From assembly GCA_020002185.1 (NCBI GenBank), contig CM034538.1:3626773-3690772 (forward strand): DNA of 64,000 nt. The letters run 5' to 3'. Shown in pieces: positions 12,701-27,700 of this stretch. The notes below the pieces were generated by a model. It saw only the letters and a program-made list of their open reading frames with translations, had not been told where the DNA came from and ran no database searches. Both the position numbers and the translations under genes were made by a program. Source of the stretch: Paraescarpia echinospica (Eukaryota; Annelida; Polychaeta; Sabellida; Siboglinidae). Within the stretch, counting starts at the first letter, position 1. Every line of letters starts with the position of its first letter.

Positions 12701-15700
12701 ATTCCTTGCCCCTCAATGTGTAGGTTTAGCCACTAAAATCAAAAGGATGGGTGGTTTAGCAGTTGAGATATTGAGAAATACAATACATTTTTAGATGACT
12801 GCCATATATACCCTTTAAAAATGTAAACATTGTTTTTCAGATTCACTCTATCATAACGTTTCCAAAAATTTCTAGGTTTGCAAATCTCCAAAAAATTGAA
12901 CGATAATACAAATGTTAACATTGTGAACCTGACTACAAGTGGCTGTTAATTAATCCTTGAAAGTTTGGTACCCTAGGTGTCAGGCTATATAGTTTTAGGA
13001 AAGATAGAATAGGAAAAAGGGGAGGTGGAGTTATTTTATATATTAAAGAATCTATCCAGGCTTAAGAAATAAAATTAGAAAGAAAAGCAGATTGGAAGAA
13101 GCTGTTTGGTGTAATATGGTTACATGAAACGCAGTGTTAACAGTTAGGTTAGTTTATCGAAGTCCAAACATAAGCATAGAAGAGAATGAAAAAATACAAA
13201 ACGCTATAAGGGAAGTAAGCAAACGGGACTGTATTATTATGGGGGATTTTAACCACGGGCATATACAATGGAAATCTCTTCAGAGTATGGGGAGTGAGGA
13301 CCACAAGTTTTTAGTTTTAATACAAGATAGTTTCCTTTCTCAACATATGCAAGAACCAACCAGGAATGAGATTGTGTTAGACATAGTTTTTGTCCTCGTA
13401 GAATGAATTAGTTGACAATGTCAAGTTTGGTACCCTAGGTGTCAGGCTATGTAGTGTTTAGGAAAGATAGAATAGGAAGAAGGGGAGGTGAAGTTGTTTT
13501 ATATATTAAAGAATCTATCCAGGCTTATGAAATAAAATTAGAAAGAGAAGCAGATTGCAAAGAAGCTGTTTGGTGTAACATAGTTACAGGAAACTCAACG
13601 TTAATGGCTGGGTTAGTTTATTGAAGTCCAAACATAAGCATACAAGAGAATGAAGAAGTACAAAACGCTATAAGGGAAGTGAGCAAATGGGACTGTATTA
13701 TTATGGGGGATTTTAACCATGGGCATGTAAAATGGAAATCTCTACAGAGTATGGGGAGTGAGGACCACAAGTTTTTAGTTTTAGTACCCGAGGTGAGAAT
13801 GTGTTAGACAGTTTTGTCCTCACAGAATGAATTAGTTGACAAGGTCAAGATATGTGAGCCACTTGGGAATAGTGATCACAACCAGATACATTTTACCATC
13901 AAAGTAAAATCAGAAAGGAATAGTAAAAAGCAGTACAGGAGAAATTCCAACAAAGAAGATACAAGAACATGAGGAAATATTTTGCAAAGATAGACTGGAA
14001 TAACACACTGAAGAATAAGACAGCAACAGGATGCTGGAATATTTAAAAGAATTAAATTGAGTGCATCATCAATAAATTTGTTCCCTTGAAAAATCAAGGG
14101 AAACAGTCAAAAAAGAAACATTTATCAAAAGAAGCCATTATAAAAATTAAGTAGAAACAAATGATGTGGAAGTCATATAGACGTACTGGAAGTGATGAAG
14201 ACTACAACATTTATAAAGAAGCGCTTAACCAAGCTACAACTGAAATTAGAAATTCAAAGAGAAGCTATAAACAAAAATTAGCTTGTAATATAAAACATGA
14301 CAGCAAGAGTTTTTATACGTATGTTCGAAGCAAACAGAAAGTTCAGGATAAGGTCAGTCCTCTAGAAGATAGTGCTGGAAATATAATTTCAGAGGGATTC
14401 TTAATGGCAGAAGACCTGAATGAGTATTTTAGTTTGGTGTATACCAGGTAAGATATTAGTTCACTGCCAGTACCAGAGGCTAAGTTCAAGGGTGTGGAAC
14501 CAGACTATTTAGGACAGTTAATTGTAACCCAGGAAATGACAGCTAAGCAAATAAGGGCTATGAAGGATAATAAATCACCTGGAGTGGATGGGATTCCGCC
14601 CAAACTACCATTGGAAATTGTAGAACAAATTAGCGTACCGTTTGCAACAGTTTTCAATTTGTTATTAGAATAGGGAGTGGTTCCTTTAGAATGGAAAGAA
14701 GCAAACATTATACCGTTATTTAAACAAGTTTAAAGAAAGAAGTGAAAGAACTACAGGCCAGTGAGTTTAACATTGGTGATTTGCAAATTATTAAAGGTCA
14801 CACGGTGGAATTTTTCATTAAACATAACTTGATAAATCCATCTCAACATGGGTTTCTAAAAGCGAGGTCATGCTTAACAAATGTATTATGAATTTTGGAA
14901 GAGATCACTAAATGGGTAGACAAGGAATCACCAGTAGATATCATCTACTTCTGTTTTCAGAAAGCTTTCAACAAAGTGCCATTTCAAAGATTACTGCGTA
15001 AATTAAAGGCCCATGGCATAGGAAATGGTATAATTAACTGGATAGTAAAATGGCTGATTGACAGAAGACAACGGGTAGTTGTTGATGGGGAGTCTTCAAA
15101 CTGGGAATCAGTTTTGAGTGGGGTACCACAGGGATCAGTACTGGGACCTATATTATTCTTAATATATATGAATGATTTGGATGATGAAATAACAAGCATG
15201 GTGTTGAAATGTACAGATGATATAAAAGTGTTTAGAAGGATTAAACGTGATGGAGATAGACAACAAGATGATCTTGACGGGTTGATCAAATGGTCTGAAA
15301 AGTGGCAAATGTTGTTCAATTTGGGGAAATGTAAATGCCTCCACACAGGACATGGGAACGAAGATGTACAATATAATAATAATAATAATTCCTTTATTCA
15401 CAGACTCCATGCAACATACAAGTACATTATCATGGTTCTATAGTTGTGTTATAAACAATAGTTACAATGTACAGAATGAAAAATCACCCGTCAACAAAAT
15501 GTATATACAGGGAATTGAACCAGTCTTTCCATATTCTTGACATGTATTTCACGTCACTATTAATAATGTTACAAATCAATATGTTTTTTGAGAACTGCAG
15601 TCGGCATATAAACCTATATGTCAAATTTCTAATAACAGCAGCACAGTTAGGTAAATTATTGTTAACAAACATTTCACTAGCACTACAGTATCTGTCATAA

Positions 15701-18700
15701 TCTAACACCATTCGAAATATATTGTTGTAAGAGATACAATTTCCTGATTGCATAGTTATTAAAATTCCACCATAGATGGGCAGTATACATAGGTGAGCAA
15801 AAAGTAGTATACAATGGGGGGTTCTGTACTAAGCACTGCTGTAAAGAAAAGGATGTAGGGTTAACCATTCGTGCTGATATGAAGGTTTCAGAGCAGTACA
15901 GAATTGCAGCTTCAAAGGAAAATCAAATCCATGGATTAATTAAGCGAAATATAGCATATAAGGAAAAAGAACTAATAATACCACTGTACAAAACAATAGT
16001 TAGGGTTCATTTAGAATATTGTACACAAGCATGGAGGCCATATCGCAAGAAGGCCATAGATATGCTAGAAAGAGTACAGAGGAGAGCAACTAAAATGATA
16101 CCAAAACCGTGGGATCTTAGTTACAAAATACGCCTAAAAGAATGTGGTTTAACAACACTAGAGACCAGGAGATTGAGAGGAGATCAGATAGAAGTGTTTA
16201 AAATATTAAATGGTTATGAAAATATTAATAGAAATATTTTTTCTCAGTTAAGAAAGATAGAAGGACTAGAGGACATAAAGTTACATTAATAAAGGAACAG
16301 TGTAGATTAGATATAAGAAAGTTCTCATTTTCACAAAGGAATGTAAATGAATGGAACATATTATCTGCTGATTGTGTGGGTGCTAGAAGCGTGAATATGT
16401 TTAAAAGGTGGTTAATGTTAACATATCTGCACACATACACACATATATATATATAGACACGGACACACACACACACACATGTTAGGTGACGTACAGCTAA
16501 AAAAAATCTGCAGAGGTGGTAGGAATGAACTATATATACTTTGTTGCTTTCCCTGAGTACAACTCATTTTTCTGTTTGATTGAAATGAAAGTTGGTTGTG
16601 TCGCTATCCTAGGACGCTGTGGCAGACACCCTCGGCGTGCCAAGAAACAGAATTGTCTGCAAAACAAAGAGACTTGGTAGGTATATCTTGTTGACATTTT
16701 CTGACAGTATATTGCTGTGACATATCTTTGCTTAGATAGCATGCCTGTCTTCGTCTACAAGTAGAAAACACCAACAACACTGAAAATTGCCATACAGAGT
16801 TTTCTCTGTATGGCGTTTTTCTTACCATACACCAGGTATTTGGTGTTCAGCAGTTAAGAGTATGTAGTTTGTTTAAGTGATCAATATAGTTGTTTCTATG
16901 GCATTGTAAACTCCTACAGCTATTGAGACATTGGAACTGATTCTACATGTTTTGAGTTAGAAAATAAGTAATGTATTTTTATTCTCAAAGGGATTGATTA
17001 TGAATGTGAAATGGTTAATAAGACTGGATGTTTCAAGTATAATGACTCTTTGAAGGGCAGCTGTGGAGTTATGGGGCTGATTTGTTACTTCAGGCGGTGC
17101 ATTTGGAGGGAAAGAGACAGACGCTGTTCTGTTGGGCTTACCAGTTGCTGTTGCTGCTAACAAGTAAGAATCTACTTAAAGTCATTATTCCTGTACAAAC
17201 ACTCGCTAGTCTCAATTCTACAAGTCATTCCTAACGTGTTCCAGATGTTGTAATCAGTTAGTTTTGTCAATGTTTTTGTCCTTCCAGTGGTCTATGATCT
17301 GTTGCAGAAATTTGATGTATTTATGTACTATATAATATAGATAAATAACTAGTATTTTACATGAAAGATTTGTATTGCTGATTGCTACATGTTTTGCAAA
17401 AACATCTACGAATTCTATAATTGTATACTTTTTTTCTATTAAAACATGATCGCATAGAAGTTGATTTTTAGTACCATACTGAGCATAACATTGAGTGCCT
17501 GTCTCTTAGATTGCAGCGTCCAGTGCGAGGGTCATTGGACAGAGACGAGGACATGACCATCACAGGAAGCAGGCACCCATTCATTGGAAAATACAAGGTA
17601 TTGTAGAAGCTCTTCTAGACAAATTAACATATTGAGATAATGAAGTGAGCTCTAATAAAGCACCAGTATGTGACCATACAAGGGGCTCGTGACTTACAAG
17701 GGGCTTGTGACCATACAAAGGGCTCGTGACCATACAAGGGGCTCGTGACTGTACAGGGGGCTCGTGATCATACAAGGGGCCCATGACGTTACAAGGGGCT
17801 CGTGACCATACAAAGGGCTCGTGACTGTACAGGGTGCTCGTGACCATACAAGGGGCCCATGACGTTCCAAGGGGCTTGTGACCATACAAGGGGCTTGTGA
17901 CCATACAAGGGGCTTGTGACCATACAAAGGGCTCGTGACCATACAAGGGGCTCGTGACCGTACAATGGGCTCGTGACCTTACAAGGGGCCCATGACGGTA
18001 TAAGGGGTTTGTGACCATACAAGGGCCTCGTGACTGTACGAGGGCCTCGTGACCATGCAAGGAACTTGTGACCGTACAAGGGGCTTGTGACATTTACTCT
18101 ATGGTCAGAGCAAGTCTCATTTAACAAGATTTAACAAGATTGCCACCCAGAGAATTAACTCTAGGTGGCAAGTGGACAAGGAAGCCCTTTGGCTTATCGA
18201 GAGTCCGACCCTTTTATCTATGTGTATCCCGCCCGTCTGAGGTATGTGTCGATTTTATTTTTAAACATTCACGCTACTAGCACCCACACAATCAGCAGGT
18301 AATCTGTTCCATTCATTTACAGTCCTTTGTGAAAATGAAAACTTTCTTATATCCAATCTACTCTGCTCCTTTGCCAATGTAAGTTCATGTCCTCTAGTCC
18401 TTCTATCTTTCTTAACTGAGAAAAAAATATTTCTATCAATATTTTCATAACCCTTCAATATTTTAAACACTTCTATCTGATCTCCTCTCAATCTCCTGGT
18501 CTCTAGTGTTGTTAAACTGCATTTTTTAGGCGTATTTCGTAACTAAGATCCCTCAGTTTTGATATCATTTAGTTGCTCTCCTCTGCACTCTTTCTAGCAT
18601 ATATATGTCCTTCCTGCGATATGGCCTCCACGCTTGAATACAATATTCTAAATGAGGCCTAACTATTGTTTTGTACAGCGGTATTATTAGCTCTTTTTCC

Positions 18701-21700
18701 TTATACGTTATGTTTCGCCTAATTAATCCAAGGATTTGATTTCCCTTTGAAGCTGCAATTCCGCACTGCTCTGAAACCTTCATATCAGCACTAATGGTTA
18801 ACCCTAAGTCCTTTTCTTTTACAGTAGTACTTAGTACAGTACCCCCCATTGTATATTCTACCTCTTCGTTCCCATGTCCTGTGTGGAGGCATTTACATTT
18901 CCCAAAATTGAACAGCATTTGCCACTTTTCAGACCATTTGATCAACCTGTCAGGGTCATCTTGTAAATGCTGTCTATCTCCATCACTTTTAATCCTTCTA
19001 AACACTTTTGTATCATCCGCAAATTTCAACACCTTGCTTGTTATTTCATCATCCAAATCGTTGATATATATTTAGAATAATATAGGACCTAATACTGATC
19101 CCTGTGGTACCCCACTCAATACCGATTTCTAGTTTGAAGCCTCCCCATCAACTACTACACGTTGTCTTCTGTCAATCAACCATTGTTCTATCCAGTTTAT
19201 TATACCATTTCCTATGCCATGGTCCTTTAGTTTAAGCAGTAATCTTTGATGTGGTACTTTGTCGAAAGCTTTTTGAAAATCTAAGTAGACGATATCTACT
19301 GGTGATCCCTCATCTACCCACTTAGTGATGTCTTCCAAAAAACATAACATATTTGTTAAGCATGACCTCGCTTTAAAAAAACCATGTTGAGATGGGTTTA
19401 TCAAGTTTTGTTTAACAAGAAAATCCACCATGTGATCTTTAATTAGTCTTTCTAACAATTTACAAATCACTGATGTTAAACTCACTGGTCTATAGTTCTC
19501 TGACTTGTTTCTCGAACCTTTTTTAAATAACGGTATAATGTTTGCTTCTTTCCATTCTAAAGGAACCACTCCCTCTTCTAATGACAAGTTGAAAACTGTT
19601 GCAAGCGGTATGCTAATTTGTTCTACAATTTCCAATAGTAGTTTGGGTGGAATACCATCCACTCCAGGTGATTTATTATCCTTCATAGCCCTTATTTTCT
19701 TAGCTACCATTTCCGGGGTACAATTAATTGTCCTAAATAGTCTGAATCTGCCCCCTTGAACTTAGCCTCTGGTACTGGCAGTGAACTAATATCTTCTCTG
19801 GTAAACACTGAACTAAAGTACTCATTCAGGTCTTCTGCCATTAAGAATCCCTCTGATATTATATTTCCAGCACTATCTTCTAGAGGACCGACCTTATCTT
19901 GAACTTTCTGTTTGCTTCGAACATACGCATAAAAACTCTTGCTGTCATGTTTTATATTACTAGCTAATTGTTGTTCATAGCTTCTCTTTGAATTTCTAAT
20001 TTCAGCTGTAGCTTGGTTAAGTGCTTCTTTATAACTGTTGTAGTCTTCATCATTTCCAGTACATCTATATGACTTCCACATCATTTGTTTATACTGAATT
20101 TTTCTAATGGCTTCTTTCGATAAGTGTTTCTTTTTGGACCGTTTCCCTTGTTTTTTGAAAGGTACAAATTTATCGACTATGCACTTAATTTCACTATTTA
20201 AGATATTCCAGCATTCGGTTGCTGTCTTATTTTTTCAGTGTGTTATTCCAGTCTATCTTTGCTAAATATTTCCTCATGTCCTTATACCTTCCTTTGTGGA
20301 AATTTCTCCTATACTGCTTTTTACTATTCCTTTCTGATTTTACTTTGATGGTAAAATGTATCTGGTTGTGATCGCTACTCCCCAGTGGCTCACATATCTT
20401 GACATTGTCAACTAATTCATTCTGTGAGGACAAAACTATGTCTAACACATTCTCACCCCTGGTTGGTTCTAGCACATGTTGAGAAAGGAATGTATCTTGA
20501 ACTAAAACTAAAAACTTGTGGTCCTCACTCCCCATACTCTGTAGAGATTTCCATTGTATATGCCCGTGGTTAAAATCCCCCATAATAATACAGTCCCGTT
20601 TGCTTACTTCCCTTATAGCGTTTTGTATTTTTTCATTCTCTTCTATGCTTATGTTTGGACTTCGATAAACTAACCCAACTGTTAACGTTGAGTTTCCTGT
20701 AACTATGTTACACCAAACAGCTTCTTCGCAATCTGCTTCTCTTTCTAATTTTATTTCATAAGCCTGAATAGATTCTTTAATATATAAAATAACTCCACCT
20801 CCCTTTCTTCCTATTCTATCTTTTCTAAACATTACATATCCTGTCAGTCCCAATTCAGCATCTGATATATCGGTGGTGGTCCAGGATTCGGTTATACCTA
20901 TTATATGAGGGTCAATATCTTCTACCATAATGTTTAGTTCATTTCTTTTGTTTACTATACTCCTTGCATTTAAACAAACACATTTATATCCTCATGGCAG
21001 TACCAATGAAGCTTTCATAAAACGAGACCTCCGCTCTGTGGGTACATCACTGCACTTATACCTGTCTGTCTCTTAGAGTTGTTACTTGCTCTGGCATAGA
21101 CACCAGGTAGGAGGATAAATAACTTTTAATATTTCTTCTGAAAGACACAGGCAGCATAGAATGTATGAAATTGCCAGTTTCGAAACGAAGATATATGGAC
21201 GTAACCCTTGGTTATTTCACCTGACATCCAACATTTGAGCACCAAGTTTATTAGCCCATCACTACTTTTTAAAACTGTAATAAAGTTAAGTTGCTAAAAA
21301 CTGGGTAGATTAACTGTGATTAATTGCATGTTATTATTTAATATTGTTACTCAATTGTTGTGTTCAAGTTAACAATATGTATAACCTAAATAAATAAGAC
21401 AGTCTAGCGCAATGAAATTGATTGTATTTAAATTAGGTCACTACCGGTAACGTTAGCATTCGTGATAGGATAGATATTCAGCTGTGTAATTAAAATCTGC
21501 TGTAACATAAAGTGTGCTGTAGTACACAGGAAACAGTGTTTATAAAGACTAAGTTAGTTAAGTTATTAAATAAATTCTGATATGGCGCCTTGCAAGTAGC
21601 AAGTCAAGGCAAAGCGACACTTGATGTGCGATCACTGCCACAGCTGGGTGGATTTTGCCTTGTCCGGCTGTGGGAAGTCATGGGCAGAAACCAAGGAGGA

Positions 21701-24700
21701 GGGATTCACCTTTCAGTGTGTGGGGTGTTGGAAGGTGGAGTGTCTGCAGAAGGAGATAGTTAGGTTGACAGATATTGTGAAGGGGATGGAGATGAGAATT
21801 AGCAAGGAGACAGGTGGAATGGAGAGAGACGACAGGGAGAAAGTTGGGAATACTGTGAGACGGAAGGACAGAGTAGTGGCAAGAAGACTGAGGAAAGGAA
21901 ACTGAGAGGAGGGAAGGTGAATGGAGGGGAAGAAATTGGAGGATCGACAACAGAAAACGTGACAAGCGTGAAGGTGACAGGGGAGAAAGTGACCATAGAG
22001 AAGGAGGGAGGAAAAATGGGATGGGAGAGGAGAGAAAAGAATGTGATAGGAGGAAAGATGAAGGGACGAAAGGAAGTGAGAGTAAATGTGACAGAAGAGA
22101 AGATGGCGGGGGAAAAGACAACAACCAGACAGATGCAAACTGGAGAAAGAGCTACTCTGAGGCAATGTTTGAGGGGGCAATGAGAAAAGAGGGTGTTCAT
22201 GGGCAACTCTATTCTGAGAAAGACAGATAAAACACTAAGCAAGGGGACATCGTTGTTTGTTTACCGGGGTACAGACAGTTAGTAAGGAAGCTAAAGAAGA
22301 CAAGAGTTGAACAGATTATTCTCTCAGGAATTTTGCCAGTAATGGGAGGAAAGGGGGCAACATATAGAAACTACAAGAGGATGGCGATCAACACACTAGT
22401 TGAGCAGATGTATGAAGAAGAGGGGGTGGGATACACAGATTTATGGGGATACTTTGTTGGGAGGAAAGATATGTACACGAGAGATGGTCTCCATCACAAG
22501 ATGTGGTTTATATATATATATCAATTCATTTTGTTCAATTTTGGGAAATGTAAATGCCTCCACACAGGACATGGGAACGAAGATGTACAATATACAATGG
22601 GGGGTTCTGTACTAATTAAAAGAAAAGGACTTAGGGTTAACCGTTAGTGCTGATATGACGGTTTCAGAGCAGTGCGGTATTGCAGCTTCAAAGGGAAATC
22701 AAATCCTTGGATTAATTAGTTGAAATATGACATATAAGGAAAAAGAGATAATAATACCACTGTACAAAACAATAGTTAGGCCTCATTTAGAATATTGTAT
22801 TCAAGCGTGGAGGCCATATCGCAGGAAGGACATAGATATGCTAGAAAGAGTGCAGAGGAGAGCAACTAAAATGATACCAAAACTGAGGGATTTTATTTAC
22901 GAAATATGCCTAAAAGAATGTGGTTTAACAACACTAGAGACCAGGAGATTGAGAGGAGATCAGATAGAAATGTTTAAAATATTGAATGGTTATGAAAATA
23001 TTGATAGAAATATTTTTCTCAGTTAAGAAAGATAGAAGGACCAGGGGACATGAAGTTAAATTAATAAAGGAGTGTGTTGATTAGGTATAAGAAAGTTCTC
23101 ATTCTCACAAAGGACTGTAAATGAATGAAACATATTATCTCCTGATTGTGTTGGTGCTAGTAGCGTGAATATGTTTAAAAATAAAATCGACACATACCTT
23201 AAAAGGGTGGGATACACGTAGTTAAAAAGTTTTGGACTCTCAATAAGCCAAAAGCCTTCCTTGTCCACCTGCCATCTAGAGTTAATTTTCTGGATGGCAA
23301 TCCTGTTAAATCTTGTTAAATATCTAGGATCAGTATCGAGGCCGGTCTCACCCCTGACAGACAGGGAAACAAGAGAAGAACAACAATATCAAACAGTTTA
23401 AATAACTGTATATATTTAAACTGTCCCTCCAAGATAGCTCCCTCCAGCCAGGACATGGGTCGTACTGAGGAAGCTGTTTTGGAAAGATGGAAAAATATTC
23501 GCTACAGGTATTTAAACCACAAGATTTGTTATTAAGAACTGCTATTATTAAAGTGAATTATCCTGAAGAATGTTCAATAATCTAAATCTTGATATATATT
23601 TGCAATGTTGTTTTTGACTAGGTTGGCTTTACAAAAGCTGGACTGATCCAAGCCTTGGAGGTGGAGCTGTACAGTAACAGTGGCTATGCCTTGGACCTTT
23701 CTACAACAGTAAGCACAATTACATCCGGACTTCAGATTAGCACTGCACTGTATCTGTGTTCAAGTGTAATTCCACATATGTTTGACTGGATCAAAATTCA
23801 CATCAACGATTTTCTTATTTTTTGTTTTGGAAGATGATTTTTAGTCCTTTGGCCGAAGGTCCAAGGGACTGTTTGCCATCACTCTGCGTCTGCCGTTAGC
23901 TGCCGTATCTCAGAAACCGTTCAGCAACTTTTTCTCTAATTTTGCATAGACATATCTTGGGGCACTGCCACTATGCACGAGAAATCTGTATTTGATTGAA
24001 TCATTTTAAGGGCTCCCTAGGGCCTCCAAGGACCCCAAAACTGGTAAAAATATAACATTTGGCCTATTTTTTCAAAAACTGTTCAACTTTTTTTCCAATT
24101 TTGCATAGATGTATCTTAGGATGCTGCCACTATATACAAGAAATCTGTATTTGATTGAATCATTCTAAGGGCACCTAAGGGGCCCCCAAAGTGCAAAAGG
24201 TTTACATTATCCAGTGATGTGGTTCTGAGAAGGGCCCTTGAGACCACCCCCAACATTAGATGTTGTGTATTGTGCCACAATGTCAACAGCTGTGACTAAT
24301 CTCTACAGCCCAGTCCATTGAGACCTTGACTAATCTTTAATTGGTCACAGCACCCAGGTAGAGTAGACACACTTGACCCCTGTTAGACTGAACAGTTGCC
24401 TAACACTTTTAAACTGTATCTTCAAAACTATTGATTTTCTATAATTGCAAGTTGTGTTTATTTTGATGTTCATTTAATTATTATAAAATGGTGTGACTGT
24501 GGTGTATATTGGTTAAAGATATATTGTCTGTAGAAACCTGTAGGTGACAAACATAAAAAATTAATATTCTGTCACCTGTAGGTGACAAACATAGAAAATT
24601 AATATTCTGGACAACTATAGAATGAAATATCCTACACTTTATTGATATCAAATGCATTCTACTGTTCTGTTTACGCTTGCCATGCCTTGTGTAGACATGG

Positions 24701-27700
24701 CACTGTGTAAATCAATTGTATCAATATAGACTAATAATTACAGATTCACAATATAGTTGACACCTGAAACAACGAAATGTCAACCATTAGAAGAGTTGAC
24801 ATAGTTCCGCATACACAAGCAAGAAATTTGTATTTGATTGAATCATTCTAGTGTCATCAGCATATAGTAGAACATACATTTTCTACATTATCATCACTAA
24901 GGTTGTTGTAAATTTAACCAGCTGCCATGTCAAGTCCGTTATAATTGTGACTAACAGTGTTAAGAATTATTCAGGTAAATAGCAAATAACAAAGGACACA
25001 AGTTTTCTCCTTGCCATACCTCTACACGTGAGAAGAAGGCTGACACAGCCTGGCCCTCATTTATACATGATTTAGCATTTTTGTACATGTTGTATACAAC
25101 TTTCAACACAATACCATTAATACCACATGAAATTATCTTAGACCACAGGAAGGACCGGTCTACTAAATCAAAAGCTTTCTTATAATCGATGAAGGCACAA
25201 TAAAGCCTTTTGCGTCAAGACAAATACAATTCAACCAATACCCCTATTTGAACACTGCCTGTTCTTCACCTATTACATTCGCTTTGTTTAGGTATGTGGT
25301 CAGTCTGGTGTTCTGAACAATCACTAAGGATTAATGAACACTTGTGCAGAATGTCACCCACTTGGCAGGTTTAATTGATCTATTCAGCAATGATGACACT
25401 GCTTAGGCCTCACTCTGGACACTGTCACTCACAGTGTTGTGTATTGTCTTAGTTGGTGCATTGAGCTAATCTACTTGACCATGAATCAGTGGTGGCTTTG
25501 GTTGTGTATTACACCCAGCTGTGGAGTTAAGATTCTCTGCCTGCTATTGTTTGATGGAAACTGTGACTAATCTGTAATTGGTCACTGGCAGTAGCTTGTG
25601 TCAACAGACAGCATTAAGCCACTAGACCCCTGTTAAACTGGACAGTTGCCTGTAGGTTTTAAACTGTGTCAAACAGTGAGTCTACCTTTTGCTCTCAGAT
25701 AATCTGTCCTCTTAGTTTTACACATGAAGACATAATCTGGCATAACTTGATAAGTCTTTGTAGCAGCACATTTGTACTTCCAGTGTATCATTGCAACATA
25801 ACATACATATTACATACTGTGTGCCACATTTGAATGTTGTGCGTGTAATATTTCCATGCAATCCATTTGCATATATAATGTAAAACTTCAACAGCCGTTT
25901 TCTTCATTTTCACTTTTTGATCCCTACCATGTTCAATGCTCCATAACTTTGCCAATTTTTGTAGCAGCCATATTTTTTGAAACCGTGTAAAGCACCCTAC
26001 CAAACCTTTACAAGGATGTAAGAAAACAATGTTACAATTTTTCCGACTTATCACTCATTTGGTCAGCCGGGGTCACATATAGACGTATTAGTCCAAAGGA
26101 TTTCAGGGCCACTTGGCCCATTTTTTTATTTGATATTGAACCCTTTGTCAGCAAAATTAATGATAAAGATATACAGATTCAATAATTGTGTAAAAATGTA
26201 AAATTTGATTCGTTACACAACTGGACACAAATGAAAGGATCACTATATCATATAGATTTATGATTTTTTAATAGCTACTTTATCACAAGTACATCTGAAC
26301 GGATTTTATGTCTGGATGTATAGCTGCAAATATATAGAGCTTATTTATATATTGGTTTATACGTTTTATTTTGACAGATAATGACAATTGCCGTGTTTGA
26401 TGTGGAGAATAGCTACAAGATCCCGAATGTTATCGTAAGAGGGTATTGCTGCAAGACAAACTTGCCATCAAATACTGCGTTCCGAGGTTTTGGTGCGCCA
26501 CAAAGCTTCCTCATTTGTGAGACTTGGATGGAGAAAGCAGCACACACTCTGAACATCCCTTGTGACAAGGTCAGACCCATATCTTAGGGAAGTAATCATC
26601 TTCTCTAATAACAGTCTGACAATACAACTGAAACCATGTATAATGAATGTCATTCCAACTAAGTCATGTCTCTTGCAATTAAACTCTTCTGATTTAACTG
26701 GACATGAAGCCTGTCACTTTATTCAAAATATATTTTAGTTATTATTATTTACATCCTACTTGTGATATTGTAGTTGTGAGAAATGAACCTGTACACGGAA
26801 GGAGAGTTGACCCCCTACATGTGATGTTGTAGTTGCGAGAGATGAACCTGTACATGGAAGGAGAGTTGACCCCTACTTGTGATGTTGTAGTTGTGAGAGA
26901 TGAACCTGTACACTGAAGGAGAGTTGACCCCTACTTGTGATGTTGTAGTTGTGAAAGATGAACCTGTACACGGAAGGAGAGTTGACCACTACTTGTGATG
27001 TTGTAGTTGTGAGAGATGAACCAGAACACGGAAGGAGAGATGACCCTCCTACTTGTGATGTTGTAGTTGTGAGAGATGAACCTGTACACGGAAGGATAGT
27101 TGACCCCCTACTTGTGATGTTGTAGTTGTGAGAGATGAACCTGTACACGGAAGGAAAGTTGACCCCTACTTGTGATGTTGTAGTTGTGAGAGATGAACCA
27201 GAACACGGAAGGAGAGTTGACCCCTACTTGTCATATTGTAGTTGTGAGAGATGAACCAGAACACGGAAGGAGAGCTGACCCCCCTACTTGTGATATTGTA
27301 GTTGTGAGAGATGAACCGGAACACGGAAGTAGAGCTGACCCCCTACATGTGATGTTGTAGTTGTGAGAGATGAATCTGTACACGCAAGGAGAGTTGACCC
27401 CCACATGTGATGTTGTAGTTGTTAGAGATGAACCTGTACACGGAAGGAGAGCTGAACCCCTACTTGTGATGTTGTAGTTGTTAGAGATGAACCTGTACAC
27501 GGAAGGAGAGCTGACCCCCTACTTGTGATATTGTAGTTGTGAGAGATGAACCTGTACACGGAAGGAGAGCTGACCCCCCCTACTTGTGAAGTTGTAGTTG
27601 TGAGAGATGAACCTGTACACGGAAGGAGAGCTGATCCCCCTACTTGTGATGTTGTAGTTGTGAGAGATGAACCTGTACACGGAAGGAGAGCTGACCCTCC

